DNA of 44,513 nt from assembly GCF_900156205.1 (NCBI RefSeq), contig NZ_FTNA01000032.1:1-44513 (forward strand), in the 5' to 3' direction. Position numbers and translations under genes: made by a program. The DNA comes from Leptospira interrogans (GTDB taxonomy: Bacteria; Spirochaetota; Leptospiria; Leptospirales; Leptospiraceae). The notes beneath the pieces are model-generated. The model searched no databases. It worked only from the letters and a program-made list of their open reading frames with translations, and was not told the DNA's origin. Below, one piece after another: positions 17,754 through 29,286 of the stretch (positions are counted from its first letter, which is position 1; each line of letters opens with the position of its first letter).

Positions 17754-17840
17754 ACTATATAATAAAGTACCTAATATTTTGCATGGAATCAGTGTTTTGT
17801 GATAAAATTAACGGTACTCCATTTTATAGAGATCAGCAAT
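17754..17840. repeat. Roughly 85-bp dispersed repeat, copy 1
   Basis: It runs from ACTATATAATAAAGTACCTA to ATTTTATAGAGATCAG. It resembles 17925-18010 directly and 30913-30993 in inverted orientation. Confidence 0.6.
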
Positions 17841-17924
17841 AGTAGATAAGGAATTTCTCAATAACTCTATTGTATCAATTTCAATCTGTTTTTTCTTTTT
17901 TTGAAATAGGATTTTATTATTCAA

Positions 17925-18010
17925 ACTATATAATTAAGTACTCAAATATTTGTGTTGAAATAGAACTTTACAATAAAAATTTACATTGTTTAATTTTATA
18001 GAAATCAAAA
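17925..18010. repeat. Roughly 85-bp dispersed repeat, copy 2
   Basis: It starts ACTATATAATTAAGTACTCA and ends near ATTTTATAGAAATCA, in the same orientation as copy 1 and about 170 bp away. Confidence 0.55.
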
Positions 18011-18169
18011 AATAAAAAATCTATCCGGTAATACGAATATAAAAAATGAATCCCTTAAAAACAACAGATCGTTCCAATACAATATACGTTATCCGTAATT
18101 AAAAACGAAACAATCAATCAAAACAAATTACACCAAGTAGGAATCGGTCATTCTAAGTTAGAAAATAAT

Positions 18170-18269
18170 AGATTTGTTGAAAACTCTATAATAGATATTA
18201 GCAAAACTGTTTCAATGATCCATTTCAATGCAACGGACACAAATGGAGAATTAATTTTTCAACAACTCT
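18170..18269. mobile_element. MITE-like element, copy B (left end eroded)
   Basis: The right end TTAATTTTTCAACAACTCTA is intact; the left end reads AGATTTGTTGAAAA. TA lies at both outer edges. The interior CAATG..CCATTTCAATGCAACG matches the family. Confidence 0.7.
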
Positions 18270-18338
18270 ATTATATTAACTCCGAAGTTTCTACTATATT
18301 CTCCTTAAAACAATCAGTTAAATAATTTATAATATTAG

Positions 18339-19687
<1,349 letters not shown>

Positions 19688-20785
19688 TCAATCAGAATGA
19701 CTTTTACAATAACCTTCTGGAATCGTAAGTTCTAATGGTTTTCTAGTATATGCGTTGTTTTGCACATTCGATTCTGGCAGCCAATTTCCACGATTTAATC
19801 TCAGGTCAAATGTATGTTTCTTTTCAACCAAAGAAGTATCCACTTCGAGAGATTCGTTAATTGGAAAATAAATTGGAAATGTAACCGTGACGGTTTCTCC
19901 AGGTTGGATTACAGATTCGTATCCAATTCCATTTCCACGAATTCCATCCGGTTCTAATGCGTTGATGATACCTACATTTGACATCACCGGGCTTGGACCT
20001 TGTCCTATATTCTTGATTTCAGCAGTGATAAACATCATCGGTTTATGAGCTCTACATTTCATTCCACTAGGATAAACAGAAGCGCGTGGGATAATTAAAT
20101 CAGGAAGAGCCTCTTCCATTTGAATCGAAATTGGAAAACAATTTGTATTATTACTTTCATTCGATTCTGCAATTTTAGATCCTATATCGACTCTCGCACA
20201 AAGATAATAATCTCCAGTTGGTATGTTTTTAGGAAGAATATTAGATCCTTCGCTTACATATTTGAGAGCACCTGAAACCAGGTCCGGAGTATTACTAATT
20301 CTTCCACCGCCTAACAAAACGTCTTCTTGAAAATCGGAAGAATAAGAAGCATAACCTTCGGGCACCTCTTTATCTTTAGAAAGAATCAAATCTACCATAT
20401 AACCTTCCTGATCGGGACGATTTCCAGCCACCAAACTTCCACCAAAATTAGCAACTTGAAGGCTTAGTTTGCGAGAGATGTCTTCTCCCGGTTTCATTTG
20501 TCTTGAGCCAGGGAAATAAACATAAACCATAAGATCGGGTTCCGAAGAATTACTGTAACCGACTACTTCTTCAGATCCAGGATTGAGTTCTGGTTGATTT
20601 TGATTTACACCTATATTTTGGCCTGAAGTCATAGAATAAGTCTCAGTCTGCAAAGACTGCTCAGGTCCCAAAAGCATTAACAAAGAGGAAGAATCATTTT
20701 GTTTTTCTCCTCCACAATTCCAAATCACATACATTATCAGGAGAACGCTCGCCCCTCTCTTCGTCTTTTGTAAGAATTCTTTCAT
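19688..20785 (-). CDS. Lipoprotein with CARDB-like repeats
   Basis: The 365-aa protein has a lipoprotein signal ending VIWNC (C24) followed by GGE, so it should be lipidated and exported. Two regions, about 75-220 and 230-350, look like CARDB (cell-adhesion-related) beta-sandwiches. The evidence is the alternating pattern [10 protein letters not shown]...[20 protein letters not shown] with NNTNCFPI, then [12 protein letters not shown] and [20 protein letters not shown]. The phrase IAESNESNN followed by a beta strand is typical of CARDB. GAGGAG before the ATG supports the start. Its role may be surface adhesion or a structural one. It is monocistronic. Confidence 0.75.
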   Translation of the reverse strand: MKEFLQKTKRGASVLLIMYVIWNCGGEKQNDSSSLLMLLGPEQSLQTETYSMTSGQNIGVNQNQPELNPGSEEVVGYSNSSEPDLMVYVYFPGSRQMKPGEDISRKLSLQVANFGGSLVAGNRPDQEGYMVDLILSKDKEVPEGYASYSSDFQEDVLLGGGRISNTPDLVSGALKYVSEGSNILPKNIPTGDYYLCARVDIGSKIAESNESNNTNCFPISIQMEEALPDLIIPRASVYPSGMKCRAHKPMMFITAEIKNIGQGPSPVMSNVGIINALEPDGIRGNGIGYESVIQPGETVTVTFPIYFPINESLEVDTSLVEKKHTFDLRLNRGNWLPESNVQNNAYTRKPLELTIPEGYCKSHSD

Positions 20786-20943
20786 TTGAATCTCCTCAAA
20801 AATACCTCAGGCATTTTTGTTATCTAAATAAACGAATCCTGATCACAAACTGGGACAACCAAAACAATTCAAGTTATAATATAAAACAAAAACGAATCAA
20901 AAAACTAATTTTAAAGAGAAGTATCGAACTTTTGGGGCTAAAA

Positions 20944-21310
20944 AACGTGAACAAGACGTAAGAATCCGTTTTATCCTAGGTCAATTTTTTCATAAAAAAT
21001 AGATGTGGGAACTCTCACAAATCGTGGATTTATCAGTTAAACGTTGAAAATTGTGGGAACTATTATAAATACAAAAAGAATCATCGCCCAATCAAATTTT
21101 TACACAAAACCGCCGTTTTGCGACCATCATCAAAATTCAAATCCCGTTTTGACTTGAGTTCGTGCGGGTAAAAATTTCCTAAAGGTATGAGTTCCTACAA
21201 TTTTAAAATTTGTTCGTAAAATCGTGATTTGTGAGAGTTCCCACATTTAAATCAATCTGTAAAGTTCAGATTCCAACTTTTTTCAGAATCATGGGTTCTT
21301 TACTTAGAAC
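20944..21310. repeat. Composite repeat, copy 2
   Basis: It has the same block order as 6509-6806, including ATCCGTTTTATCCTAGGTCA and GGGAACTCTCACAAATCGTG, then a 46-nt-type unit pair (about 21190-21245) and the AGTTCAGATTCCAA tail. It continues through an AACTCACGT end. Confidence 0.75.
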
Positions 21311-21404
21311 TCACGTAAAATTAAATTCTAAAAAGTACAAAATGAAGGGTGAATATTTGGTTACCTTATAAAAAACGACTGAAATATGAAAACCAGTCAA
21401 AAAT

Positions 21405-21556
21405 GTGGGAACTACCACGAAATTTAATGAGATTAAGAACTACTCAAAAGTTCGCAAATTGCCAAATACAACCTAACTTGTAGGAACGAGTGCGTTTGAT
21501 TAAAAACTTTTAAAGAATGATCGCGTAAAATTTTTTGAGGTTTTGAAATAAGCTCA
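21405..21556. repeat. GTTTTGG repeat, copy 3 (diverged)
   Basis: It contains CTCAAAAGTTCGCAAATTGC, GTAGGAACGAG and TTTTTTGAGGTTTTG in the same order as copy 1 at 7175-7325. Confidence 0.65.
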
Positions 21557-21734
21557 AATACGAACAATAAGTTGATCTAAGAAGCTTAATCCTATTAAAA
21601 AAATTTATTCTAAAAATGTCCCAATTATATTGCATTCTATATATAACAATAATCTGAAAAATATTTTATTTACTAAAGTCGTTTTAAAATACTGAATCAT
21701 TTTTGAGATAATCTCCTACCCAACCAGGAAAAAT

Positions 21735-23792
21735 ATGAAACACTACCTAACCTTCCAAGACGATAAGTCAGATAAATTCTGGCAAATAGAAGTTTCCGAA
21801 AATTCATTTACAGTAACCTACGGAAAAACTGGCACTTCTGGACAAACACAGATTAAAACCTTTGACGATAAGGAAATCTGTCTTAAAGAAGCAAAAAAAC
21901 TTCTCTCTGAAAAATTAAAAAAAGGTTATGTAGAAACAGATCCACCTATTTCTTCTACAAGTTCCGATTCTTCTAAGAAAAAAAACTCAACTTCCACAGA
22001 AACTTCTGTTTCTCAAACAAAATCAAAAATAGACAAACCAGCCTCTTTGACTTCGGAAACATTTCATCAATTTTTAAAAGTTAGAATCCAAGATATTTCT
22101 TCTTCAAAATATTCTAAAATACTTAAAAATACAGATTGGGAAAATCTAGCGGGAGACATTTTCGATTCCGTTTATAAATATTGGGAAGAACTAAATCAAA
22201 AAGAAAAATCTCCAATAGGAATTTTTGATATAAGATGGGACGACGCAAGTACGGATTATTGTATAGAATTTGACTATGATTTAGAAAGTAACGATCCTAA
22301 AAATTCTATGGAAGAAGGTGCAATTCGAAACGTCCCTGTAGTCGATTTTTCTAATTTTATTAAAAATCAACTCAAACAGAAACCAGAAAAAATCCGGGAA
22401 GTATTGGAAGACGAAGACTTTTCTCTGATAAAAGACATACTGTGTAAACTAACGCAGGAAGTAATTATACAAACTTTAAAAGCAGAAGTTTTTAAACAAA
22501 TCCCAAAACAACAACCGTATTTTCTAATGTTCTCCTATTACCACGATGAAGACGCTTCTGTATTTTTCGATTCGAACGCAAAGGAACAAAAAAATTTATA
22601 CTCCATACTCAAAATCTCAAAATCTTCTCTATTTAAATATTTTTTAAGCGGGGAGCAATCTTTAATCATTTCTAATGTTTCAGAAATAGATCTTACCGAT
22701 ATAAATCTTTTTGAAAATTTAAAAAATTTCAATATTTCCAATTGCGAAAATATAATTTCTCTCCAAAGTTTAAGTGAATTAAAAAATATCCAAAGTATTT
22801 CCATAAAAGGTGCAAAATTATCCGAGTTCCCCGATTTTTTACTAAATCTTCCGTCTCTTAAATCTTTGTATCTCACAAATAGCAACCTATCTATAGAAAA
22901 TAAAATTAGTATATTCAATTCTTCGCAATTAGAACTACTTTGCCTAAACGCTAACTCCTTAACCACAATTCCAGAATTCGTATTCCAACTTCCGCAATTA
23001 AAAAAGCTACTCTTTATGGACAACCAATTGACAGAGTTACCAGATCGATTAGCAGATCTAAAATTTCTTCGAAATTTAAATTTATCCGGCAACAAAATCA
23101 CTCAAATTTCCAATTTAACTAAGGAATTCAGCGAAATCATAGAACTTGGTCTTTTTGATAATCGACTCACTTCTTTGGATGGAATTTGTCGTTTTCCTAA
23201 ATTGAATGAACTTTTAATTTGGGGCAACGAATTAGAAACAATTTCACCGGAAATTTTTAATTTAAAAAATCTAACTCGGATAGATACGACTAAAAATAAA
23301 ATTTCAAGTTTTCCTAATATAGGAATTACACTCGAATCAGTAACCAATTTGAGTCTGAGCAATAACCAATTGACTCAAATACCAGAAGGACTAACTCAAT
23401 TTCCAAATCTAAAATCTTTGGGTTTAGATGACAATTTACTTAAAGAACTACCTGACGATCTATTTAAAAACTTTCAAAAATTGGAAACTCTTGCATTAAG
23501 CAACAATCGGCTATCTAATCTTCCTAAATCCATTTCGCAATTAGAATCTTTAAAAAACATATATTTAAAAAATAATCAGTTTATTCAAATTCCTGAGATT
23601 TTAAAGGAGCTGAAAAAACTTAAAGACGTATCTTTGAGCGGAAACCAGATTTCAGAATTACCCGAATTTCTTTCGGAAATGACAGCATTGAGAGAATTAA
23701 AAATCGGAAACAATCCAATTGCACAAAACCCAGAAAGTGTAGAAACCAAGATGAAAGAAATCAATTCAAAAGTAGTACTTTATCTTTCTTGA
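21735..23792 (+). CDS. WGR-domain protein with leucine-rich repeats
   Basis: The 685-aa protein has no signal peptide. Residues 1-72 form a WGR domain ([20 protein letters not shown]; the WGR signature appears here as YGK). A Ser/Lys linker spans about 73-110. An uncharacterised region of about 200 residues follows. From about 320 to 675 there are about 15 leucine-rich repeats of about 23 residues, of the type [23 protein letters not shown] domains bind nucleic acid or act as regulatory modules in PARPs and bacterial MolR-like proteins; LRRs bind protein. AGGAA lies 6 nt before the ATG. The first 210 bp closely match the 5' end of the gene at 27164. An effector or sensor role is speculative. 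Confidence 0.85.
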   Translation: MKHYLTFQDDKSDKFWQIEVSENSFTVTYGKTGTSGQTQIKTFDDKEICLKEAKKLLSEKLKKGYVETDPPISSTSSDSSKKKNSTSTETSVSQTKSKIDKPASLTSETFHQFLKVRIQDISSSKYSKILKNTDWENLAGDIFDSVYKYWEELNQKEKSPIGIFDIRWDDASTDYCIEFDYDLESNDPKNSMEEGAIRNVPVVDFSNFIKNQLKQKPEKIREVLEDEDFSLIKDILCKLTQEVIIQTLKAEVFKQIPKQQPYFLMFSYYHDEDASVFFDSNAKEQKNLYSILKISKSSLFKYFLSGEQSLIISNVSEIDLTDINLFENLKNFNISNCENIISLQSLSELKNIQSISIKGAKLSEFPDFLLNLPSLKSLYLTNSNLSIENKISIFNSSQLELLCLNANSLTTIPEFVFQLPQLKKLLFMDNQLTELPDRLADLKFLRNLNLSGNKITQISNLTKEFSEIIELGLFDNRLTSLDGICRFPKLNELLIWGNELETISPEIFNLKNLTRIDTTKNKISSFPNIGITLESVTNLSLSNNQLTQIPEGLTQFPNLKSLGLDDNLLKELPDDLFKNFQKLETLALSNNRLSNLPKSISQLESLKNIYLKNNQFIQIPEILKELKKLKDVSLSGNQISELPEFLSEMTALRELKIGNNPIAQNPESVETKMKEINSKVVLYLS

Positions 23793-23971
23793 ATATTCTA
23801 CTTTTTTGAAGTTTTTGCTCGTTTCTTTTTGGGAAAACTTACCGGTTTATGGATTTGACACAAATCTTATTCGGGGAATAATTTTTTTTTGTAATATGTA
23901 GATCGAACGATAAAACGAAAAACCGTTCGGTACACATACTACAAGTCAGATCCTACAAAATTAAAAACGAG

Positions 23972-25321
23972 CTAACGAGCCAACCCTAATTCATCCAATG
24001 TGTTTTCTATCGGAGCGAGTTGTTCCTGAGAATATTTAGAGCGTGCTACATCCATAAGTTCGTGCAAATGAACCGTATGATCAATATCAATCGAAAGAAT
24101 GCATTTCTTAAGTAATTCCAAATATTCCACTTCCCCGGTCGAAACGAGCGCCTGCATGGCATATCCTCCCGCCTCTAACTCTTCATGCACATAAATCGTG
24201 TCTCCTTCTTTTTCATTCGCGATCAGTATCTGTGACACATAACGCGCAACAAGTAGGCGTAATTCCGGTTTGTTTATACATTTTAAAAAGAAGTCCGCTT
24301 CGTCTATTTCTTCTCCAGGCAATTCCCATTCAAGCCAGTGATCCGGACTTTCGTAATCGGGATGCGAAAATACGTTTTCTTGCAGGTTTTTTGTTATCTC
24401 CAACATATTTTCTAAAATCGTTCTACGATCCTTACCTTTCAGTCGTATTACATTATCCTCTATTTCTAAATCCATAGTCGGCTTCTTACTTGCTCCGTTC
24501 TTTTTCAGTTCCGCGAGAATGGCTTTACGCTTGGAGCCGTATTTCGTTACAGAATCAAGCGGACTCATACCCGCTTCAAAACCAGATCCGTCTTGAGTTA
24601 TGACTGCATTTATATCCGCTCCAAGAGAGACTAACGTCCTAACCATATCCAAATCTCCGGATTTACACGCATAATGGAGCGCAGTACATCCGGCATGACT
24701 TACGTGCAAAGGATCCATCCCCTGTTCGATCAACCAATAAGCAATCTGATTTTTGTTTCTATATGGAGTATCTTCTATCGTTTTCATCAATAGAGTTTCT
24801 CCATAGGAGTCCGGTTTTTCATCAGAAACTCTTAAACCTAACTCTACAAGTTTAGTCAGCATTTTCATTCCGTCTTCTTGACTAAAAGATGCAGTTGCTA
24901 AAGCTATTTTATTGAGTAAAGTTTTTCCTTCTTTATCTCTACCTTCTACAAAAGCGCCTTGTTCTATGAGGGAGATAAAAGGTTCCCATTTAGACGCAAG
25001 CCAAATTGGAGTCCAGTTAGATTGATCGGCTGCGTGAATGTCCGATCCAGCTTCCAAAAGAAGTTCTACAGAACGTTTATCGTATTGCCAAACCGCATTA
25101 TGCAAGGCAATACGTTCTCCTTTAGTTCTATCGTTAACACGAGCTCCTTTTTGAATAAGATACTCTACCATTTCTGGTTGTCTCATATAAGCGGCAAGAC
25201 TCAGAGCATTGTTATATACATCTTTTTGGTAACAAGAAGGATCACAACCTTCGTCTAAAAGTTTTTTTACTACAGCTAAATTTTTCTCTCGAATCGCTTT
25301 GAATAATGCGGCTGTATCCAT
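23972..25321 (-). CDS. Ankyrin-repeat protein
   Basis: The 449-aa soluble protein has about eight ankyrin repeats in residues 1-280, for example ALSLAAYMRQPEMVEYLIQK, GERIALHNAVWQYDKRSVEL and GCTALHYACKSGDLDMVRTL. A C-terminal region of about 170 residues is not recognised (DNVIRLKGKDRRTILENMLE). Ankyrin stacks bind proteins. The protein carries no secretion signal and the partner is unknown. It converges with the WGR/LRR gene across a 180-bp gap. The ribosome site is weak. Confidence 0.85.
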   Translation of the reverse strand: MDTAALFKAIREKNLAVVKKLLDEGCDPSCYQKDVYNNALSLAAYMRQPEMVEYLIQKGARVNDRTKGERIALHNAVWQYDKRSVELLLEAGSDIHAADQSNWTPIWLASKWEPFISLIEQGAFVEGRDKEGKTLLNKIALATASFSQEDGMKMLTKLVELGLRVSDEKPDSYGETLLMKTIEDTPYRNKNQIAYWLIEQGMDPLHVSHAGCTALHYACKSGDLDMVRTLVSLGADINAVITQDGSGFEAGMSPLDSVTKYGSKRKAILAELKKNGASKKPTMDLEIEDNVIRLKGKDRRTILENMLEITKNLQENVFSHPDYESPDHWLEWELPGEEIDEADFFLKCINKPELRLLVARYVSQILIANEKEGDTIYVHEELEAGGYAMQALVSTGEVEYLELLKKCILSIDIDHTVHLHELMDVARSKYSQEQLAPIENTLDELGLAR

Positions 25322-26098
25322 ATTTCTGTTTTATTTTCTTTTTAATCTAAATTCTTTTTTAGATCGGTTGTTTTTACTACATTTCATAAATCCATTTATG
25401 AAATTACTTCTGTTTCTTTTTGAAGACCATTGATTCTTAAATAAAATTTAAAAGAAAGTAAAATTCCGCAGTTTTATTTTTTATCAGTCCGAAATGTTTA
25501 TTGAACTGGTGGAGATTTGATATAAAACAAAAAAGAAATATATTTCTCCTTGATAATTTTAAAACGAACTAAAAACCATTTCATTGAAATGAACATAGGT
25601 TCGGTCTAAGAAAATCGTTTTATAAAATCTGATTTTTCCATAGAAAATAAATTTGGAACTTCCGAACTCAAATTATAAAAAATGAATGTTTTAAAATTTA
25701 TAATACGACTTAATCTGTGGGAACTCTCACAAATTTATATTTTAAGGTGAATTCTACTATGGTTCACTTTTTTGAAAAAAGTTGGAATCTAAACTTTACA
25801 GATCGATTCCTAAAATGTGGAAACTCTCACAAATCAAGACTTCACGAACAAATCCTAAAATTGTAAGAACTCATACTTTTAGAAAATTCTTTCTCATACC
25901 GAACTTACGTTAAATTAGGAAACAGATCCCCCATCCGTTTTTCTTAAAGAAAAACGAATTGCAGAATTCGAAGATCGTTTAAAGTATGCAAACATTCTAA
26001 TGGAATTCGAAATTAACTTGTTCATTCAAATCCGAACAAAACAACCCCTATCACTTTGTAAAAAATGGAAATCAAATCGTTTAAAAACTGAGTTGCTT
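25322..26098. other. Non-coding gap with TTCCCACA-type fragments
   Basis: No gene is seen. GTGGGAACTCTCACAAATTT near 25717 and AATGTGGAAACTCTCACAAA near 25816 are diverged repeat motifs. A weak upstream extension of the next gene from 26000 is rejected in favour of the ATG at 26099. Confidence 0.5.
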
Positions 26099-26956
26099 AT
26101 GAAAAAAAGAATCACCTTCGTTGCCGTCATTTTACTTTTGAACTACTGCGTTTCGATCCCGAATTACCAGTTATCCTCAAACGTGCCGCAAATTGAGAAA
26201 AATCGCGAAGCAAAATTGATTTCGGCTTTTTTCGGTTTAGATAACTCTTTACCATGGCGCTCGTTTTTACTGTGGAGAAACGCACCCGGAAAGGATGGAA
26301 TGCCACTCGTTTTCTCGCACGAGATCGATCCTACGACGGTAGACCTTTCTGACTTTCAGATCACTACTAAAAAAGGAGAAATTTTTTATCCCCTATTCGC
26401 CACATTCGTACCTTCGTTAGAGCAGTTCGAATTGCGTACCATTTTGTTGATCGGTCAATTTGGCGATCACCCAGATAACGAACCTAACGAAGTAGTCATC
26501 GTAGGGGAACTCAAAAGCCGAGATGGGCAAAATTTAATCGGACAAAAAATCCAAGTCACTCCTTTAACCGCTGGGCCTTTTATCAGTTATGCAGAATATT
26601 TTAGATTCGAAGATTCATATCCTTATAACACTTCTGTACACGGTGCAGATTGCCCACTACTTGAAACAACGGTAGTAGTAAGAACCGTGTGGGCCGGAGG
26701 TGTTCGAGCAATCGATGGTCAAGAGTTAGGTGATAGAGAGCTGAAAAAATTCAAAATCGAAATGATCTCCGGAAGTGAAACCTTTACAGTATCTCCGTTT
26801 AAAATCGCAGACATAGACGACAATGATAATAATATCGATCTGTGTATCGCCGAACAAGGAATTCCAAAGTCAGTAGAAGTGGATGCGGATACAGTTATCG
26901 ATCCCAGAGGAGATCGAAATCCTATTACAAAAATGGAAATTTTGAGCCGTTGGTAA
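26099..26956 (+). CDS. Hypothetical lipoprotein
   Basis: The 285-aa product from the ATG at 26099 starts MKKRITFVAVILLLNYC, a textbook lipoprotein signal with the cysteine at 17. An upstream in-frame ATG at 26000 would bury this signal after 33 residues, so 26099 is preferred. The mature part is beta-rich. It includes LVFSHEIDPTTVDLSDFQIT, a pattern like Ig-like domains that open cleavable or calcium-associated repeats, and an acidic ADIDDNDNNIDLCIAEQG stretch. No family is assigned with confidence. It is likely displayed in the outer membrane or periplasm. Confidence 0.75.
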   Translation: MKKRITFVAVILLLNYCVSIPNYQLSSNVPQIEKNREAKLISAFFGLDNSLPWRSFLLWRNAPGKDGMPLVFSHEIDPTTVDLSDFQITTKKGEIFYPLFATFVPSLEQFELRTILLIGQFGDHPDNEPNEVVIVGELKSRDGQNLIGQKIQVTPLTAGPFISYAEYFRFEDSYPYNTSVHGADCPLLETTVVVRTVWAGGVRAIDGQELGDRELKKFKIEMISGSETFTVSPFKIADIDDNDNNIDLCIAEQGIPKSVEVDADTVIDPRGDRNPITKMEILSRW

Positions 26957-27163
26957 TATTTTACCTCGATTACTTTTCGGATCGATCTATGGAATTCAAT
27001 TTAGAATACGAACCCATAGGTTTAGAAAATTCAGTTCAAATAAAAAATCTTTGTGAGAAATTTGGAAAGAACAAATCATGATTCATTTTTTTTAGATTAA
27101 AATAAGTCTCACTTAAAAGATAACAAGTATATAAATATTCGTTCATCTTTAATAGGAAAAATC

Positions 27164-27994
27164 ATGAAACACTACTTAACCTTCCAAGACGATAAATCAG
27201 ATAAATTCTGGCAGATAGAAGTTTCCGAAGATTCATTTACAGTAACCTACGGAAAAACCGGTTCTTCTGGTCAAGTACAAACTAAAACCTTTGACGACGA
27301 AGAAACCTGTCTTAAAGAAGCAAAAAAACTTCTCTCTGAAAAATTAAAAAAAGGTTATATAGAAGCAAACGCTCCCGCTCCACCAAAAGGTAGAGCCAGA
27401 GAAGAAATTGAAGAAACCGTAGAAGAATTAAAAACTGCAGTTTCTCAGTTACCTGAATTAGCTCCGTTTTTAGAAAAATTATCCGCACTTCCTTGGGACG
27501 AATACGAAAAACAATTATTTCATAATGTTGTGGAAGCGTTTGAAAGCGCAAAAGAAGAAATGGAAGACGAAGAAGAAAGACTAATCGGTTTTGTAGCGGA
27601 ATGTAGTAATCAAAACTTTAGAGAATATGGAATCGATTGCAGCGAATTTTATTTTGGCGTCGGAGATGAAGACGAATACTTCGAAGAAGGACCAACCTTA
27701 GGAGGATTTTCTTTACACGAGCCTGGAAAAATTATGGCCGACGCCTACGACTCGTTAGGTTATCAAGACAAAGGATATAGGCTACTTAAAAATTATATTT
27801 GGAATTTAGTGGCTAGAACGATGGGACGTGCCGTTTCTCTTGCAGTAAAAGATAAGTCTTTTAAAAAATTAAAAACCGTAAAAAACTTTAAAGTGTATGT
27901 ATGTGAACACGACGGTTGGGCTTGTTCTATGGACCCAGAAGGTCTAGTTTTTGGCAAACTCGAGGAAGAAAATGAAGAAGAAGACGAAGATTAA
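27164..27994 (+). CDS. WGR-domain protein (paralogue of the 21.7-kb gene)
   Basis: The 276-aa protein has a WGR domain at 1-72 ([20 protein letters not shown]), an acidic helical linker, and a C-terminal half of about 170 residues starting near [20 protein letters not shown] and ending in an acidic tail EENEEEDED. The C-terminal half is unlike that of the 21.7-kb paralogue. It contains [20 protein letters not shown] near its end. The ribosome site and the first 200 bp closely resemble those of 21735. Leptospira-type WGR proteins appear to be modular, with one N-terminal module and varied C-termini. A MITE copy begins about 70 bp downstream. Confidence 0.8.
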   Translation: MKHYLTFQDDKSDKFWQIEVSEDSFTVTYGKTGSSGQVQTKTFDDEETCLKEAKKLLSEKLKKGYIEANAPAPPKGRAREEIEETVEELKTAVSQLPELAPFLEKLSALPWDEYEKQLFHNVVEAFESAKEEMEDEEERLIGFVAECSNQNFREYGIDCSEFYFGVGDEDEYFEEGPTLGGFSLHEPGKIMADAYDSLGYQDKGYRLLKNYIWNLVARTMGRAVSLAVKDKSFKKLKTVKNFKVYVCEHDGWACSMDPEGLVFGKLEEENEEEDED

Positions 27995-28066
27995 ATCGTT
28001 CATCGTATCCAAGATGAGAAGGCTTTTATAACTTTACTAGAGGCTGTCTCAAAAATAGATTAGAAT

Positions 28067-28167
28067 AGAGTTGTTGAAAAATTAATTCGCCATCGATTTC
28101 CGTTGTATGGAAACTGTCGATTGAAGTAGTTTTGTTAAACTCCACTATAGAATTTTTCAACAACTCT
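28067..28167. mobile_element. 101-bp MITE-like element, copy C
   Basis: The ends are AGAGTTGTTGAAAAATTAAT and AATTTTTCAACAACTCT, with TA at both outer edges. The length is exactly 101 bp, as in copies A, D and F. The interior is close to the reverse complement of copy A. Confidence 0.85.
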
Positions 28168-28507
28168 AATAATCTTTAAAAAATATAAGAACCTGTCCCC
28201 AAAAAAAACTCAATGCCCACTGCTCTCTATGGTCGCAGCGCAGGAACAGGTTCTTGCAACTTGGTCTTTCCGATAAAGTAGAAAACACAACGCTCTTTAT
28301 GAATCGCTCGGCAGATTTTGGGACACACTGTAAAGTATTTTTGAAATGGCTTTAAGCGAAAATTAGCTTAAAACCAAAAATTACGCTTAAATTCAATATA
28401 CTTTATAGAGTAAGTAAGTCTCACGAGTTCGTCTAAAAAACAATTTTTTACTAAAATTCACAGCACTACATTATCATGATAAAATAAAAATTGTATAAAG
28501 ACGTGAC
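28168..28507. other. Non-coding gap
   Basis: It contains a hairpin-capable segment bounded by GAACCTGTCCCC (28190) and GGAACAGGTTC (28233), related to the GGGACAAG repeat ends, with TATGGTCGCAGCGCAGG inside. This resembles the 33-nt repeat at 534 and 7110. Confidence 0.45.
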
Positions 28508-29077
28508 CTACATATTTAGATAGAACTCCATACAATTACCGTCCAACCAAACATATTGATAACTTCTACGGAAAAGAACACTTGATTCCTTCAAAAACTT
28601 TTCTATCTCCTGAATCGGAAAGTGTTTCCAGCGTAAGTATTCACTTCGAGTCAAAACCGTTTCGAACAATTTTTCGTTTTCAGCCCACCATTCATACCAA
28701 TTCCGAATCCATTTTTCTCCTTCGATCAAAGATTTAAAATAAGGAATATAAAGTTGAAATAGTTTTTTTACTTGGGACAAATCCAATTGACTTAGATCGA
28801 TCGGTGGGATCGAATTTGGCGCGGGCCTTTCCCATCCACCTACTCGTTTAAAAAACGTAATGGGCTCTTTTTGAATTTGATTTATAGAAATCCGGCAAGC
28901 GTGTAATTTATCATTTTCAGCATGATAAAAAAAAAGTTCATAACCTGCAATCGTTCTATCATCGTAAAAACTTATAAATCCGACATAGGTATATCTTCTA
29001 TGTTGTTGAAATGTATCAAATGGTTTTATTACCTCGTATTCAGCCCCGGTATCTAATGGAACATTTACGGTTACCAT
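28508..29077 (-). CDS. Hypothetical protein, 189 aa
   Basis: This is a soluble protein with no signal. The N-terminus reads VPLDTGAEYEVIKPFDTFQQ, then RRYTYVGFISFYDDRTIAGY. This arrangement (GxxYxVxKxFxDF followed by a strand) recalls DUF3601-type proteins, but I cannot confirm it. The C-terminal half is helical and rich in W, Y and F (WIRNWYEWWAENEKLFETVL). Start is the ATG at 29077. It may be related to immunity-like proteins found in such accessory regions; this is conjecture. Confidence 0.65.
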   Translation of the reverse strand: MVTVNVPLDTGAEYEVIKPFDTFQQHRRYTYVGFISFYDDRTIAGYELFFYHAENDKLHACRISINQIQKEPITFFKRVGGWERPAPNSIPPIDLSQLDLSQVKKLFQLYIPYFKSLIEGEKWIRNWYEWWAENEKLFETVLTRSEYLRWKHFPIQEIEKFLKESSVLFRRSYQYVWLDGNCMEFYLNM

Positions 29078-29286
29078 ATGGTTATAGTTAACCTAATTGA
29101 TTCTTAAACCAATGTATATCTTTTCTAAAATAGATTCTGAAAATACTGGTTCATTAATATATTTTGTAGAACTTTTATAAAATAAATTTTTCATTGAATG
29201 ATAGTAGTCAAACGAAGGTTTCATACAAAAATTTATTAAGAAGATTATCATATTTAGATTTTATCAACGTTCCCTTTACACAAAAT

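Larger units (their letters stand above)
17300..18338. other. 1-kb non-coding gap with repeats
   Basis: No gene is supported. The gap contains a match at 17398-17432 to the 5.9-kb region, two direct copies of a roughly 85-bp repeat (17754-17840 and 17925-18010) and a MITE copy at 18170-18269. Base composition is very AT-rich. Confidence 0.6.

Noticed and set aside
22538..23101. Minus-strand open frame of 187 codons
   Set aside because: It is antisense to the leucine-rich repeat region; repetitive coding DNA leaves long shadows on the other strand.
26000..26098. Earlier start for the 26.1-kb lipoprotein
   Set aside because: It would place a lysine-rich lipoprotein signal 33 residues inside the protein; the ATG at 26099 gives a normal signal.
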